The notes beneath the pieces were generated by a model. That model searched no databases. It was not told the origin of the DNA and saw only the letters and a program-made list of their open reading frames with translations. This document shows positions 34,225 to 41,706 of a stretch of DNA of 64,000 nt, one piece after another. A program made the translations under genes and the position numbers. The stretch comes from Burkholderiales bacterium. GTDB taxonomy: Bacteria > Pseudomonadota > Gammaproteobacteria > Burkholderiales > Burkholderiaceae_C. The stretch's first letter is position 1. Each line of letters opens with the position of its first letter. The stretch spans positions 248,001 to 312,000 of the forward strand of contig JACPOK010000019.1 of the NCBI GenBank assembly GCA_016191525.1, read 5' to 3'.

Positions 34225-34246
34225 TATTTCAACAATTATTGAAATA
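34225..34246. repeat. AT-rich perfect inverted repeat TATTTCAA-(6)-TTGAAATA
   Basis: This 8-bp stem with a 6-bp AT-rich centre (CAATTA) is unusual in this GC-rich sequence. It lies at the edge of the anomalous secreted-protein insert. It could be an operator, a terminator-like hairpin or a recombination site; nothing in the sequence decides. Confidence 0.5.
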
Positions 34247-34422
34247 ATGATGTATGGCCGGTAAAAAGCGCCGAAAAGACGCCACGGCACCCTGCGCAAG
34301 GAATCTCGGACGCAGGCGTGGCGCGGCTTGCGGGCACAAAAAGGCCCGCGAGGCGCATGGATAGTGCGTGAGGGTTTCGTGAACCTTTAAAACCCGCAGC
34401 GGCCCGAGGTGTGGCGGTCAAA

Positions 34423-34439
34423 GCCCGCGAGGGCCGGGC
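34423..34439 (-). terminator. Possible terminator of the secreted-protein gene
   Basis: On the minus strand GCCCG-(7)-CGGGC is followed by TTT, 15 bp past the stop codon at 34454. The short T run makes this a weak call. Confidence 0.4.
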
Positions 34440-34453
34440 CTGAACGCTTCCTG

Positions 34454-35941
34454 CTAGTTTTCGTATGCCGCCTTCATATTGAGGATGACGTTCTCAACAC
34501 TCATCGTTCCGTAAGGCGAACTGATGACTTCGTCGTAGCGATAGGGAAACACCACGTATTTGAACGTGTAGACCTTTTCGGAACTAGGTCGCATGTTGAA
34601 TCGCGGGTTGTTGTTGAATTTTATTGATCTGAAGTACGCCGATTCCAATATTTGGTATGCGTAGTTGCCCGCGAATGTCGCTACGTCAGCGCGGAAGTTG
34701 TTCTTGTAAAACCAGGCGATGGTGTATACGTCGTTTGAATACCCTCTGACGTTCTCAAAAGAAATCCAACTCACGTCCTCATGTCGAAAGTCGCTGGCGC
34801 CTTCGTCGATCCCTAGTTGAGACACGGTAAGCGATGCGGTGCCCGTCTTGTCCGGTATGTCATGCTGGTAGATGGCTCCCGCTCGGCGCACGGTGTAGCG
34901 TCTGAAGTCTGGCTTGAAATAGAAGGTCGGTATTTCGATGGCTGCGTTTGTGAGAGTCGTCGCACCAGTGTTCTTGACCGTCAAATCAACCTCGACATAA
35001 TTATTGGATGGGGTGACAACTTGGCTGAGTTTTACAACGTCGCCCGGATTGAGTGGGCCGGGGTAGTTTGCCCCGTAGTCAAAACTTCGCATCGCGTGCT
35101 CGCCGATCTCTATGCTGGATGAAGCAGAGGAACAACTGTTGTTCAGCGTGCCGTCGCACTTAACGAAGGTGACTGTTGGACCCGACCCAGTGTTGTAGCC
35201 CGAGGCCGTAGTCCCGTTGTGAGAACACGTATTGCCAGTTTGTGTGGGATTGAAAAATCCTTGATTCCCACAGGGGTTGGTCATGAATACGGTATCGGTA
35301 CGCAGGGCAATTTGCAGCGCTTCACCCGAGTGGGGATGAATGGCGTTGTTGAAAAACGAGTTCCCGCCAAGAGTTGCCCTTAGGTTGTAGAACTCATAGA
35401 ACGCACCTCCATTGCGATCAAGTTTGAATGCATAGGTCGGCTTGCTCACAGTCACAAGACTGTTTGTGGTTTTTGGGTAGTACCACTCCGCAGCGGAAAA
35501 GTCCGAGAGCAAATAATCTTGATATGCAGAAGCTTGGGTCTGGTTGTCCTCGTAGGCATATTTGGTGCAGTCGGCTGTGACTTTCCAAAGGCGTAGGAGG
35601 ATTTGATTGGGGCTCAGTTGATCAATAGGAATCCGCATATGGCAGTACCCTTGATTGATCGTCGAACTGAGGCTGTTAGTCGGCGTGCCCAATACGGTGT
35701 CCCAGGCGGCATTCAGGAAGCACTGGCCTTGGTAGTCGGCTGTGCTGCCGATTGAATAGATCTGAGCGCTCACGCCCTTTTGCGGGCACGCGCTTCCGTA
35801 GTTAGCGCTTATCTGCACGCCCGTGCTACGGACCGCCGAACCGAAGTAGTTGACGCCTACGAGTGACTGCTGTGCAAAGGCGCATGTCGCGAAAAACGCG
35901 AACACCAAGGCAACGGCCCGACGAAAGTTTAGAGAACTCAT
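34454..35941 (-). CDS. Large secreted protein of unknown function, low G+C
   Basis: This 495-aa protein has a Sec signal peptide (residues 1-23, cleavage near CAFAQQS). The mature part is rich in Tyr, Asn, Ser, Thr and Phe with several Cys (for example GSACPQKG, KCDGTLNNSCSS), the style of an extracellular beta-sheet protein, but I recognise no family. A middle stretch (NPGDVVKLSQVVTPSNNYVE, VDLTVKNTGATTLTNAAIEI) looks like an Ig/CARDB-type fold. Base composition is far lower in G+C than neighbours, with rare codons such as ATA and AAT, a sign of transfer. It lies 10 bp after a small lipoprotein gene, probably one operon, inside the polysaccharide locus. Confidence 0.8.
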   Translation of the reverse strand: MSSLNFRRAVALVFAFFATCAFAQQSLVGVNYFGSAVRSTGVQISANYGSACPQKGVSAQIYSIGSTADYQGQCFLNAAWDTVLGTPTNSLSSTINQGYCHMRIPIDQLSPNQILLRLWKVTADCTKYAYEDNQTQASAYQDYLLSDFSAAEWYYPKTTNSLVTVSKPTYAFKLDRNGGAFYEFYNLRATLGGNSFFNNAIHPHSGEALQIALRTDTVFMTNPCGNQGFFNPTQTGNTCSHNGTTASGYNTGSGPTVTFVKCDGTLNNSCSSASSSIEIGEHAMRSFDYGANYPGPLNPGDVVKLSQVVTPSNNYVEVDLTVKNTGATTLTNAAIEIPTFYFKPDFRRYTVRRAGAIYQHDIPDKTGTASLTVSQLGIDEGASDFRHEDVSWISFENVRGYSNDVYTIAWFYKNNFRADVATFAGNYAYQILESAYFRSIKFNNNPRFNMRPSSEKVYTFKYVVFPYRYDEVISSPYGTMSVENVILNMKAAYEN

Positions 35942-35951
35942 GATTTCCCCC

Positions 35952-36134
35952 TTAGTTCGACGGCGAGGTTTTGGACGGAGCTTCCTTCACTACGATAGGA
36001 GCCATCGCAGGAGGAGGAGTCGCTCGCTGGGCTTGGGAACTGCTCGGCGGGTTATCAGATCCGCCGCAGCCCGTGAATAGCAAGCAAACGCCGATGCTTG
36101 CGATGGCGACACGCGAACGCGTGGAATATTTCAT
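35952..36134 (-). CDS. Small lipoprotein
   Basis: This is a 60-aa predicted lipoprotein with a short signal peptide and lipobox (LLFTGC, Cys about residue 22), then GGSDNPPSSSQ and a Pro/Ala/Ser-rich disordered tail. ATG 36134 is chosen over a GTG at 36140 because GGAGG lies 5 bp upstream. That Shine-Dalgarno is the 3' arm of a small hairpin. It is co-directional with the large secreted protein 10 bp away, so the pair may act together at the cell surface. No function is assigned. Confidence 0.72.
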   Translation of the reverse strand: MKYSTRSRVAIASIGVCLLFTGCGGSDNPPSSSQAQRATPPPAMAPIVVKEAPSKTSPSN

Positions 36135-36139
36135 AAACA

Positions 36140-36154
36140 CCTCCCTTTAGGAGG
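36140..36154 (-). promoter_or_regulatory. Hairpin that would sequester the lipoprotein ribosome-binding site
   Basis: On the minus strand CCTCC-TAAAG-GGAGG forms a 5-bp stem whose 3' arm is the Shine-Dalgarno, 5 bp before ATG. This could throttle translation or act as a crude thermosensor; coincidence of a purine-rich site is also possible. Confidence 0.45.
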
Positions 36155-36400
36155 CACGGTTATGACTTGTTACCTAAATCCAAACTGCGTCGTTCTGTAA
36201 AAGTCTTGTCGCTCTGCTAACGACAGGAGGGCTCAATACGTCGTTCACGTCACAGTGCGGGTCGGACCCAATTCCAGTGCGCAGCCCGTGGCGCGCGCGC
36301 TGGTTACCAAGGCTTACTGTTCGGGATTGGCTGAGCTTGCAATTCCAACGCGGTGCAATACTCGGGCATCTAGAGAGTCGGACGGAATGTCCGGGGCGCC

Positions 36401-36636
36401 AACTACGATTGGACGAACCCCGGCTCCAGCGCCTTCGAGCTTCCGCCGATCGTCAACGACCTGCGCGAAATCGGGTATCTGGGCCCGCGCGAGCAGGCAT
36501 TCCACATCGACTGCGGCAGCGATTCTTCGTCACCCTGTCCCGCCAGGGCGCGCGTCCCACGGTTTCGCGCCTGGAGATGGCGCAGCGCGCACTGGCCGAG
36601 ACCGCGCTGATCAGCACGCTGACCACGGCCGGATAG
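36401..36636 (+). pseudogene. 3' remnant of a SAM methyltransferase gene
   Basis: Read from 36401, the frame gives IVNDLREIGYLGPREQAFHI (36449-36508), close to IVNDLHEIGYLGLREQRF of the intact gene at 33157. A one-base deletion near 36521 shifts the frame, after which FFVTLSRQGARPTVSRLEMA and QRALAETALIST run to the TAG at 36634. The rest of the gene is missing or unrecognisable. Two explanations fit: an old tandem copy cut by insertion of the low-G+C pair, or a partial duplication. It has no independent start and is taken as non-functional. Confidence 0.85.
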
Positions 36637-36641
36637 CGGTT

Positions 36642-36658
36642 GCTATAAAAAATGTAGC
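36642..36658. repeat. GCTAT-(7)-GTAGC short palindromic repeat
   Basis: GCTAT-AAAAAAT-GTAGC, 6 bp after the methyltransferase remnant stop. This is the third copy of the 17-bp 5-7-5 element (others at 14319 and 19992). Confidence 0.6.
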
Positions 36659-36710
36659 GACTCACGCACAACTGGTGCGCCTTACAGGCCTTTTTTCCTC
36701 TTAAAACCAG

Positions 36711-37628
36711 TCAAGGCGGCGGGCCGCCGCGGCCGCGCAGCCCGTCGCGCAGGCCCCGGGCCAGCCATCGCAGGCGCTGCAGCCGGGGCGGCGCCAGCAG
36801 CAGCGAGGCTGCCATCCTGGCCGCCACCTGGAGCAGGTCGCTAACAAGCCACATCCTGCCGATGAAGCGGCGCGGCCACAGCAGCAGGTGGTTGCGCAGC
36901 AGCAGGTAGTTGCGCACCGGGGCATGCAGCATCAGCGAACGGCCGGCGAAGCTGATCACCCGGTCGCCGATGGCGTGGCTCATGCGGCATGCGGTGTCTA
37001 TCCCCACCTGCCAGCCCAGTGAACGGGCGCGCAGGCACCACTCGATGTCCACGTAGTCCAGGAAAAGACCCTCGTCATATGGCCCCACGTGCAGATAAGC
37101 TGCCGAAGGAATCAGGCAGCCCGATGTGATGACGTGGTCCGATGCCACCACGCCAGCGGCATCCGGCGCCGCGTGGCGGCGGCTGCCGCTCACCGGCAAC
37201 AGCACCCGCATGGCGCGGCCGGACCGTGCATCGGTCCACGCCGGCCCGATCGCGGCGAACGGCGCGGCTTGCGAGGCCTGGCTTGCATAGGCCGCCAGCA
37301 AGCTGCCGACCATGCCGGGTGCCGGCCGGCTGTCCTGGTCGAAGCTGATCAGCGCGTGGGCGCCCGCCGCCAGCGCACGCTGCCACGCCAGGTTCATCGC
37401 GCCGGCGGTGCCCTTGTTCCCGCCTGATGCGATGCAGCTGACGTTGGGCGCGGCCAGCGCCTGCAGGCCCGGCGCGACCGAGGCGGCGTTGTCCACCAGC
37501 ACGATGCATTCCACCTGCGGCGCAAGCAATTCGACCAGTTGCGCAATGGAGTCCGGCGCTGCGCGCCAGCAGACCACGCAGGCCCAGACCCGCGTGGCCT
37601 CACCCGGCGTGAACGCCTGAGTGTTCAT
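36711..37628 (-). CDS. Family 2 glycosyltransferase, rhamnosyltransferase-like
   Basis: This is a 305-aa GT-A enzyme. Motifs: VWACVVCWRAAPDSIAQL, VDNAAS, GGNKGTAGAMNLAWQRAL, the metal-binding FDQDSRP (in place of DxD) and YVDIEWCLRARSLGWQ. This pattern is that of RfbF/WsaD-type rhamnosyltransferases, fitting the rml cassette upstream. A C-terminal hydrophobic region (~residues 235-290) may attach it to the membrane. The start overlaps the previous gene by 4 bp. It is last in the minus-strand array and should add a rhamnose to the growing glycan. Confidence 0.88.
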   Translation of the reverse strand: MNTQAFTPGEATRVWACVVCWRAAPDSIAQLVELLAPQVECIVLVDNAASVAPGLQALAAPNVSCIASGGNKGTAGAMNLAWQRALAAGAHALISFDQDSRPAPGMVGSLLAAYASQASQAAPFAAIGPAWTDARSGRAMRVLLPVSGSRRHAAPDAAGVVASDHVITSGCLIPSAAYLHVGPYDEGLFLDYVDIEWCLRARSLGWQVGIDTACRMSHAIGDRVISFAGRSLMLHAPVRNYLLLRNHLLLWPRRFIGRMWLVSDLLQVAARMAASLLLAPPRLQRLRWLARGLRDGLRGRGGPPP

Positions 37629-38434
37629 CCCGATTCAGGCAAGGCGCCCAGTCGGTTGAATCTTTCGGCGAATGCCTCCGGTTGCGAAGGCTCGAACCAG
37701 ATGCCGCGCGCTGCAATGTTTTGCAGGCCGCTGAAGATCAGTCGGTCGAATAGCGGTTTCGTGCTGACGGCAAAACGGATACCACTGTTGGCCATGACCC
37801 TGGAGCACCGGAGATGCGCGTCGCCGTAAGGGTACAAGGTGCGCTCGTCATCTTGCAGCAGGTAAATCACCCGTTCACCGGGTACGCTGGCCAACACGGC
37901 CGCCGCAGTCCACCAGGAAGTGGCGACGAACGTCTCCCCGGGCTGACAATCGAGTTCGTACACCGCGTCGCCCGCAGGCGCGAACCCAAACTCGATCTCG
38001 TGCGAGAGGCTGATGGCCTGCGCCTCCAGTACGGCGCGCAGGACCGCAGGCTGGGCGCGCTCGAAGCGCGTCACAATTCGCAGCTTTGCGCCAAGGGCTC
38101 GCGCGGCCAGCGCGCCGAAGGTGAGCGACGCGGCCACTTTGCCGTCAAGGGTTTCCGCATGGACACTGTTGGTCACGAGCGTCACGCGCGCCGGCGTCGC
38201 CGCCGGCACGGTGAACAGGCGCAATGGTGTGCAACCCTCAAAATGCTTTGCCACCAACTCGCGGCCACCCACCCTGCCCTTGTCGTCCGGTAAAAGCGGG
38301 TCGGGGGCGGCCTGCGCCGAGGGATTGAGGCGCGATTTCACGCGACGCCAGATTTCGCCGCCGAGCCTTCGCGTGCCGTGGATGCGCTGGAAGCGCAGCA
38401 CTCGCTCCAAGATACTAAACATGCGTCTTATCAT
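37625..38434 (-). CDS. Shortened WsaF-type glycosyltransferase, N-terminal domain only
   Basis: This 269-aa protein matches the first half of the 387-aa neighbour at 39620: VTNSVHAETLDGKVAASL, TSWWTAAAVLASVPGERVIYLLQDDERTLYPYG and LIFSGLQNIAARGIWFEPSQP. WsaF is the S-layer-glycan rhamnosyltransferase of Geobacillus with a GT-B fold. Here the C-terminal domain, including the DMMFYARP-like start and the nucleotide-sugar site, is absent. The gene stops shortly after WFEP and overlaps the next gene by 4 bp (ATGA), so the shortening is tolerated in an operon context. It may be a decayed enzyme or an accessory subunit. Confidence 0.78.
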   Translation of the reverse strand: MIRRMFSILERVLRFQRIHGTRRLGGEIWRRVKSRLNPSAQAAPDPLLPDDKGRVGGRELVAKHFEGCTPLRLFTVPAATPARVTLVTNSVHAETLDGKVAASLTFGALAARALGAKLRIVTRFERAQPAVLRAVLEAQAISLSHEIEFGFAPAGDAVYELDCQPGETFVATSWWTAAAVLASVPGERVIYLLQDDERTLYPYGDAHLRCSRVMANSGIRFAVSTKPLFDRLIFSGLQNIAARGIWFEPSQPEAFAERFNRLGALPESG

Positions 38435-38446
38435 CTTTCGTCGCGT

Positions 38447-39610
38447 TCATGGCAGGTTGAGAGCGTTCTTGATCGTATCGAACTGCGACTCCCAGCCGTA
38501 GTCGCGTATCGCATGGTCGTGAGCCCGTTCCGCCATGGCGGCGTGGTCATCCCGCGCGACTGCCTCGCTGATGACTGAATGCCAGGCATGGGCTTGCGCG
38601 ATGAACCCGTTGTGCCCATGCGAAATGGTTTCCGCATAGACACTGCTGGGCGAAGCGATGCTGAGCGTGCCGACCGCAGCCGCCTCGAAGTACTTCAGTT
38701 CAGATTTGCAGTTTGTGAATGCGTTCACCTGCAGAGGCATGAGATTGAATTCCACGCTGCCGATGGCGCGCTGCAGGCTGACGAAGTCCATAAAGGGCCA
38801 ATAGGTCACGCGGTCGCCGAATTTCTCCAGCCGCGGGCCCGCGGAAACGTATCCGACAACCACCAGTCCCAGCCTTTCGTCCGCTGCGAGCAGTTCTTCA
38901 AGCGTGGCAGCCACGATCTGAAAGTCCTTGTTGTGGGACGGCGAGCCGCTGAAATAGCCCAGGTGGATAAGCCCCGTTTCCCCGTGGCGCCGGCCTCGCT
39001 TTTCCTGATAGACCTGTTCGGATAACTCCAGTTGCAGACGGTTCATGAAATTGGGGATCACCGCGACCGGGATGTCAGCGAACGCTTTCATCTTGGCGGC
39101 CAGGTGCACGTTGGTCGTGATCCCCGCATCGCACAGTTTCAGCGTAGCGCCCAGGCGGCTGTTGTACGAGAACCAGTCGTGCCAGACCACGCCTTCGTTG
39201 ACGTTGAGATCCAGCGTATTGATGATCAGGTGCACGTGGTCCGTGTCGAACACGAAATCGTCAATGTCGAAATAGACGGGTTTGCCTTTGGCCTTAAAGG
39301 CACGGATCAGGTAGTTGACGCGGTTGTCGTAGCGGGTCCTGCAGATCACCAGCAGATCAGCCAGTGTGGCGATTTCGTCAAGGTACCGCAGGTCTTCAAG
39401 GAAGAAATACGAAGCGCTGATCTCGCCGCCCGAATTGTTCAGGACTTCCGCCATGTTGTAGATGCGGTAGCGGAACGTGCTGTTGTCCGCGCGCTCGTAG
39501 AAATACGCTACGCGCCTGGAACCCGCCGCCAAGGTCTTCAGCCTGTCCTGCAGCGGCAGGTTCCAGGGGTCCTGATAGCCCTTTGGGGCCCGTGTTTTGA
39601 GGTTGAACAT
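38447..39610 (-). CDS. GT-B glycosyltransferase (GT4-like)
   Basis: This is a 387-aa cytoplasmic glycosyltransferase. The N-terminal half has RRVAYFYERADNSTFRYRIY and YFDIDDFVFDTDH; the C-terminal half has the nucleotide-sugar pattern IHLGYFSGSPSHNKDF, then KYFEAAAVGTLSIASPSSV, the E-x7-E-like end of GT4 enzymes. It is co-directional with its neighbours (gaps of 9 and 12 bp). Low G+C compared with the rml genes suggests exchange among O-antigen clusters. Donor and acceptor are unknown. Confidence 0.85.
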   Translation of the reverse strand: MFNLKTRAPKGYQDPWNLPLQDRLKTLAAGSRRVAYFYERADNSTFRYRIYNMAEVLNNSGGEISASYFFLEDLRYLDEIATLADLLVICRTRYDNRVNYLIRAFKAKGKPVYFDIDDFVFDTDHVHLIINTLDLNVNEGVVWHDWFSYNSRLGATLKLCDAGITTNVHLAAKMKAFADIPVAVIPNFMNRLQLELSEQVYQEKRGRRHGETGLIHLGYFSGSPSHNKDFQIVAATLEELLAADERLGLVVVGYVSAGPRLEKFGDRVTYWPFMDFVSLQRAIGSVEFNLMPLQVNAFTNCKSELKYFEAAAVGTLSIASPSSVYAETISHGHNGFIAQAHAWHSVISEAVARDDHAAMAERAHDHAIRDYGWESQFDTIKNALNLP

Positions 39611-39619
39611 TTTTTTGCT

Positions 39620-40783
39620 TTATTGACTGAGGCGCTTCACCACTTCGGCCAGCGATTGCAGCCAGTCCGTGCCCAGCCCGTTGCTTGCATGATTGGCCCG
39701 ACGGGTTTTCTGATCCAGGGCGAGTGCCACCCCTTTTCGCATCGCGTCCAGCATGGATTCAACATCAAGGTCGCCGCAGATGATGTTTTTGGAGTAGTTG
39801 CCCAAATCCCGCTTGTTAGCAAAGCGATTGGTGACGCAGACCGCGCCGCTTGCCGCGAGGTCCAGCGGCGGGTAGCTCGGATGCGGGGTATACATGAGGC
39901 TCAGTCCCAGGTCCACCGTGCCGAGAAGGGCTGCGTAGTCCGTCCATGACAGGTTCTCCATCAGCACGGGATGGACAGCGCCGCTGTTCAAGGAGACCTT
40001 GGGAATGTCCTTGCCGACAAACACGACGGACCACGCGTCGCGATCGATGACGCCGCGCGCGAACGATGCTTCGAGCACCTCAAGGCCAAAGTAGAAAAGG
40101 TTGCGCACGTTCTTTGGCCTGGCATAGAACATCAGGGTGTGCTTCGTTTTTTCCACCGCCGTGTTCCTGGCGAAAAGCGAGGGCGGGAAGGCGGGCTCGA
40201 ACCAGGTGCCGTTGCGCCCGACGTTTCCTAGCCCGCTTTGAATGAGATGCTCGAATAGCAGTTCGCTGTTCACCACGAAGGCGAGCTTTTCGTCCGCCAG
40301 TACCTCCGAGCACATGTCCTGCTCGCCTCCGGCCTCATAGAACATGCGCTCATCTTCTTGCAGCAGATACACGACGGGTTCGCTCCCAACACTCCCGCTG
40401 ACGGAGCGGGTCGTCCACCAGGACGTCGTGATGTACTTTTCGCCCTCGTGCGCATCGATTGCCACTCGTTCATCGTAAAAAGGCGAAAACGCATATTCGA
40501 TGGGTTCAGGTAGCTCGATGCCGTAGGTAAGCAGGAAGCCGTCCAGGCGCGCCCTCGCCGACTCCGACCTTGTAATGACGCGAAGTGCCGCGCCAGTTGC
40601 GCGCGCTACCAAGGCGGCCAGCAGGATGGCGGTGCCAACTCCCCCATAGAAGCTGCCCGCATTCACGCTGTCGGTGACGACGTTGACGCGCCTCCTGGCG
40701 GCCGCCACTTTCCTCAGGACTATCGGCCTGGTTGCAAGCAGATAAGCCTCGGTGGATGTTTCATTGATCTTGATTGTTGCCAT
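39620..40783 (-). CDS. WsaF-type GT-B rhamnosyltransferase
   Basis: This is a 387-aa protein. The N-terminal domain (VNVVTDSVNAGSFYGGVGTA, ITTSWWTTRSVSGSVGSEPV, YLLQEDERMFYE, GTWFEPAFPPSLFARN) and the C-terminal domain (HTLMFYARPKNVRNLFYFGL, SLMYTPHPSYPPLDLAASGA) together match WsaF-like enzymes that use dTDP-L-rhamnose. It is the full-length version of the shortened gene at 37625, so the two derive from one duplication. It is placed between a methyltransferase and a GT4-like enzyme in the array, and likely transfers rhamnose. Confidence 0.86.
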   Translation of the reverse strand: MATIKINETSTEAYLLATRPIVLRKVAAARRRVNVVTDSVNAGSFYGGVGTAILLAALVARATGAALRVITRSESARARLDGFLLTYGIELPEPIEYAFSPFYDERVAIDAHEGEKYITTSWWTTRSVSGSVGSEPVVYLLQEDERMFYEAGGEQDMCSEVLADEKLAFVVNSELLFEHLIQSGLGNVGRNGTWFEPAFPPSLFARNTAVEKTKHTLMFYARPKNVRNLFYFGLEVLEASFARGVIDRDAWSVVFVGKDIPKVSLNSGAVHPVLMENLSWTDYAALLGTVDLGLSLMYTPHPSYPPLDLAASGAVCVTNRFANKRDLGNYSKNIICGDLDVESMLDAMRKGVALALDQKTRRANHASNGLGTDWLQSLAEVVKRLSQ

Positions 40784-40807
40784 GTTTCTTGCGCCGTCCT
40801 GCTGTCC

Positions 40808-41692
40808 CTAGCCGTCTTGCGTAGCGATTTCCTTGCATTCCGCTACTGTTCCCTTAGCCAGTTGAATGCGTGGTATGCCGGGCCCCTTGCCGTTTCGTGA
40901 CAACGAAATAAAAATTTCCCCTTGTCCCGGACTGATAAACCCCGCCTGCTTGATGGGCAGATATCCGATGGCAGCCAGATCGTTGATGATGAGACGGACG
41001 CTTGACGGGGTGAACTGCCACGCGTTGATGTCGTGGAACTCGTTTGTGGCTCGAGCCTTTTCAACCAGCGAGACCGCAAGTTCCAGGTTGGATGCGAATT
41101 CGAGCTCGCCCATTTCGTCGGGATACCAAGCAACTTTTTTGTCTCTCGAGCAGTTGTACGCAATTTCGTCGAACAACGCACCGAAGCTGTGGATGCCGCG
41201 CCTGTCGAAGTGTGCCTGGAGTACCTCGCCGGTAGTGGAAACCGGCCTCAAGGCGTCAAAGGCGAAGCGCTTGTCGAGTACGGCCAGTACGAGTACCCCA
41301 CCTGGCTTGAGGAGCTTGTCGCAGTCCTGCAAGAAGCCCAGTGGATCGACGGTGTGTTGAAGTACTCGTGAGGCGACGATGAAATCATAGTTCTGCCGTT
41401 TCAGGATCGTTCCAAAAATCGAGCCGCCGTTGGTGACGTGGTCTACCGTTTCTATCTTGGAAATGTCCACGTCCGTGTCCCGGTACTTCAGGCGCAACGT
41501 CTCGGCATCGACACGATCGAGGGTTTCGACCTTATAGCCTGCGGATCTTGGAAGAAGAGGGCTGAAGCCAGGGCCGATTTCCAGGCCAAAGGCGGACACA
41601 TCAAAAAGCGATTTCAAGAGCGCAGCCCGGTCCACATGGGGTCTGTTGGGCGAAGCCGGCCCCGCTGATTTCTTTCGACGGCTAAAGAACAT
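40808..41692 (-). CDS. SAM-dependent methyltransferase, paralogue of the one at 33157
   Basis: This is a 294-aa class I methyltransferase. Motif I GLEIGPGFSPLLPRSAGY, then KVETLDRVDAETL, YDFIVASRVLQHTVDPLGFL and KPGGVLVLAVLDKRFAFDAL. AGGA lies 6 bp before ATG 41692; a long upstream extension is antisense to the preceding gene region and is rejected. It is similar along its full length to the protein encoded at 33157-34077 on the opposite strand, and to the remnant at 36401. The set suggests repeated O-methylation of rhamnose or a chain-terminating methyl group, as seen in ABC-exported O-antigens. Confidence 0.87.
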   Translation of the reverse strand: MFFSRRKKSAGPASPNRPHVDRAALLKSLFDVSAFGLEIGPGFSPLLPRSAGYKVETLDRVDAETLRLKYRDTDVDISKIETVDHVTNGGSIFGTILKRQNYDFIVASRVLQHTVDPLGFLQDCDKLLKPGGVLVLAVLDKRFAFDALRPVSTTGEVLQAHFDRRGIHSFGALFDEIAYNCSRDKKVAWYPDEMGELEFASNLELAVSLVEKARATNEFHDINAWQFTPSSVRLIINDLAAIGYLPIKQAGFISPGQGEIFISLSRNGKGPGIPRIQLAKGTVAECKEIATQDG

Positions 41693-41706
41693 TGCTTCCT
41701 TTGAGG

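Larger units (their letters stand above)
34078..34453. other. Intergenic stretch between methyltransferase and secreted-protein genes
   Basis: This 376-bp stretch has no credible gene. It holds an AT-rich perfect inverted repeat (34225-34246), a hairpin GCGGGC/GCCCGC (34330-34349) that includes AAAAAGGCCCGCG, also seen at 19956, and a hairpin suited to end the minus-strand gene (34423-34439). It marks the left edge of the low-G+C insert. Confidence 0.7.

Noticed and set aside
34338-34350. AAAAAGGCCCGCG shared with 19956 as a possible attachment-site pair around 20-34 kb
   Set aside because: The match is short and GC-rich, the enclosed segment carries chromosomal-type genes, and no integrase is present.
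36255-36704. 149-codon plus-strand open frame near the methyltransferase remnant
   Set aside because: It only partly follows the decayed frame; the recognisable protein similarity lies in other frames, so it is not a gene.
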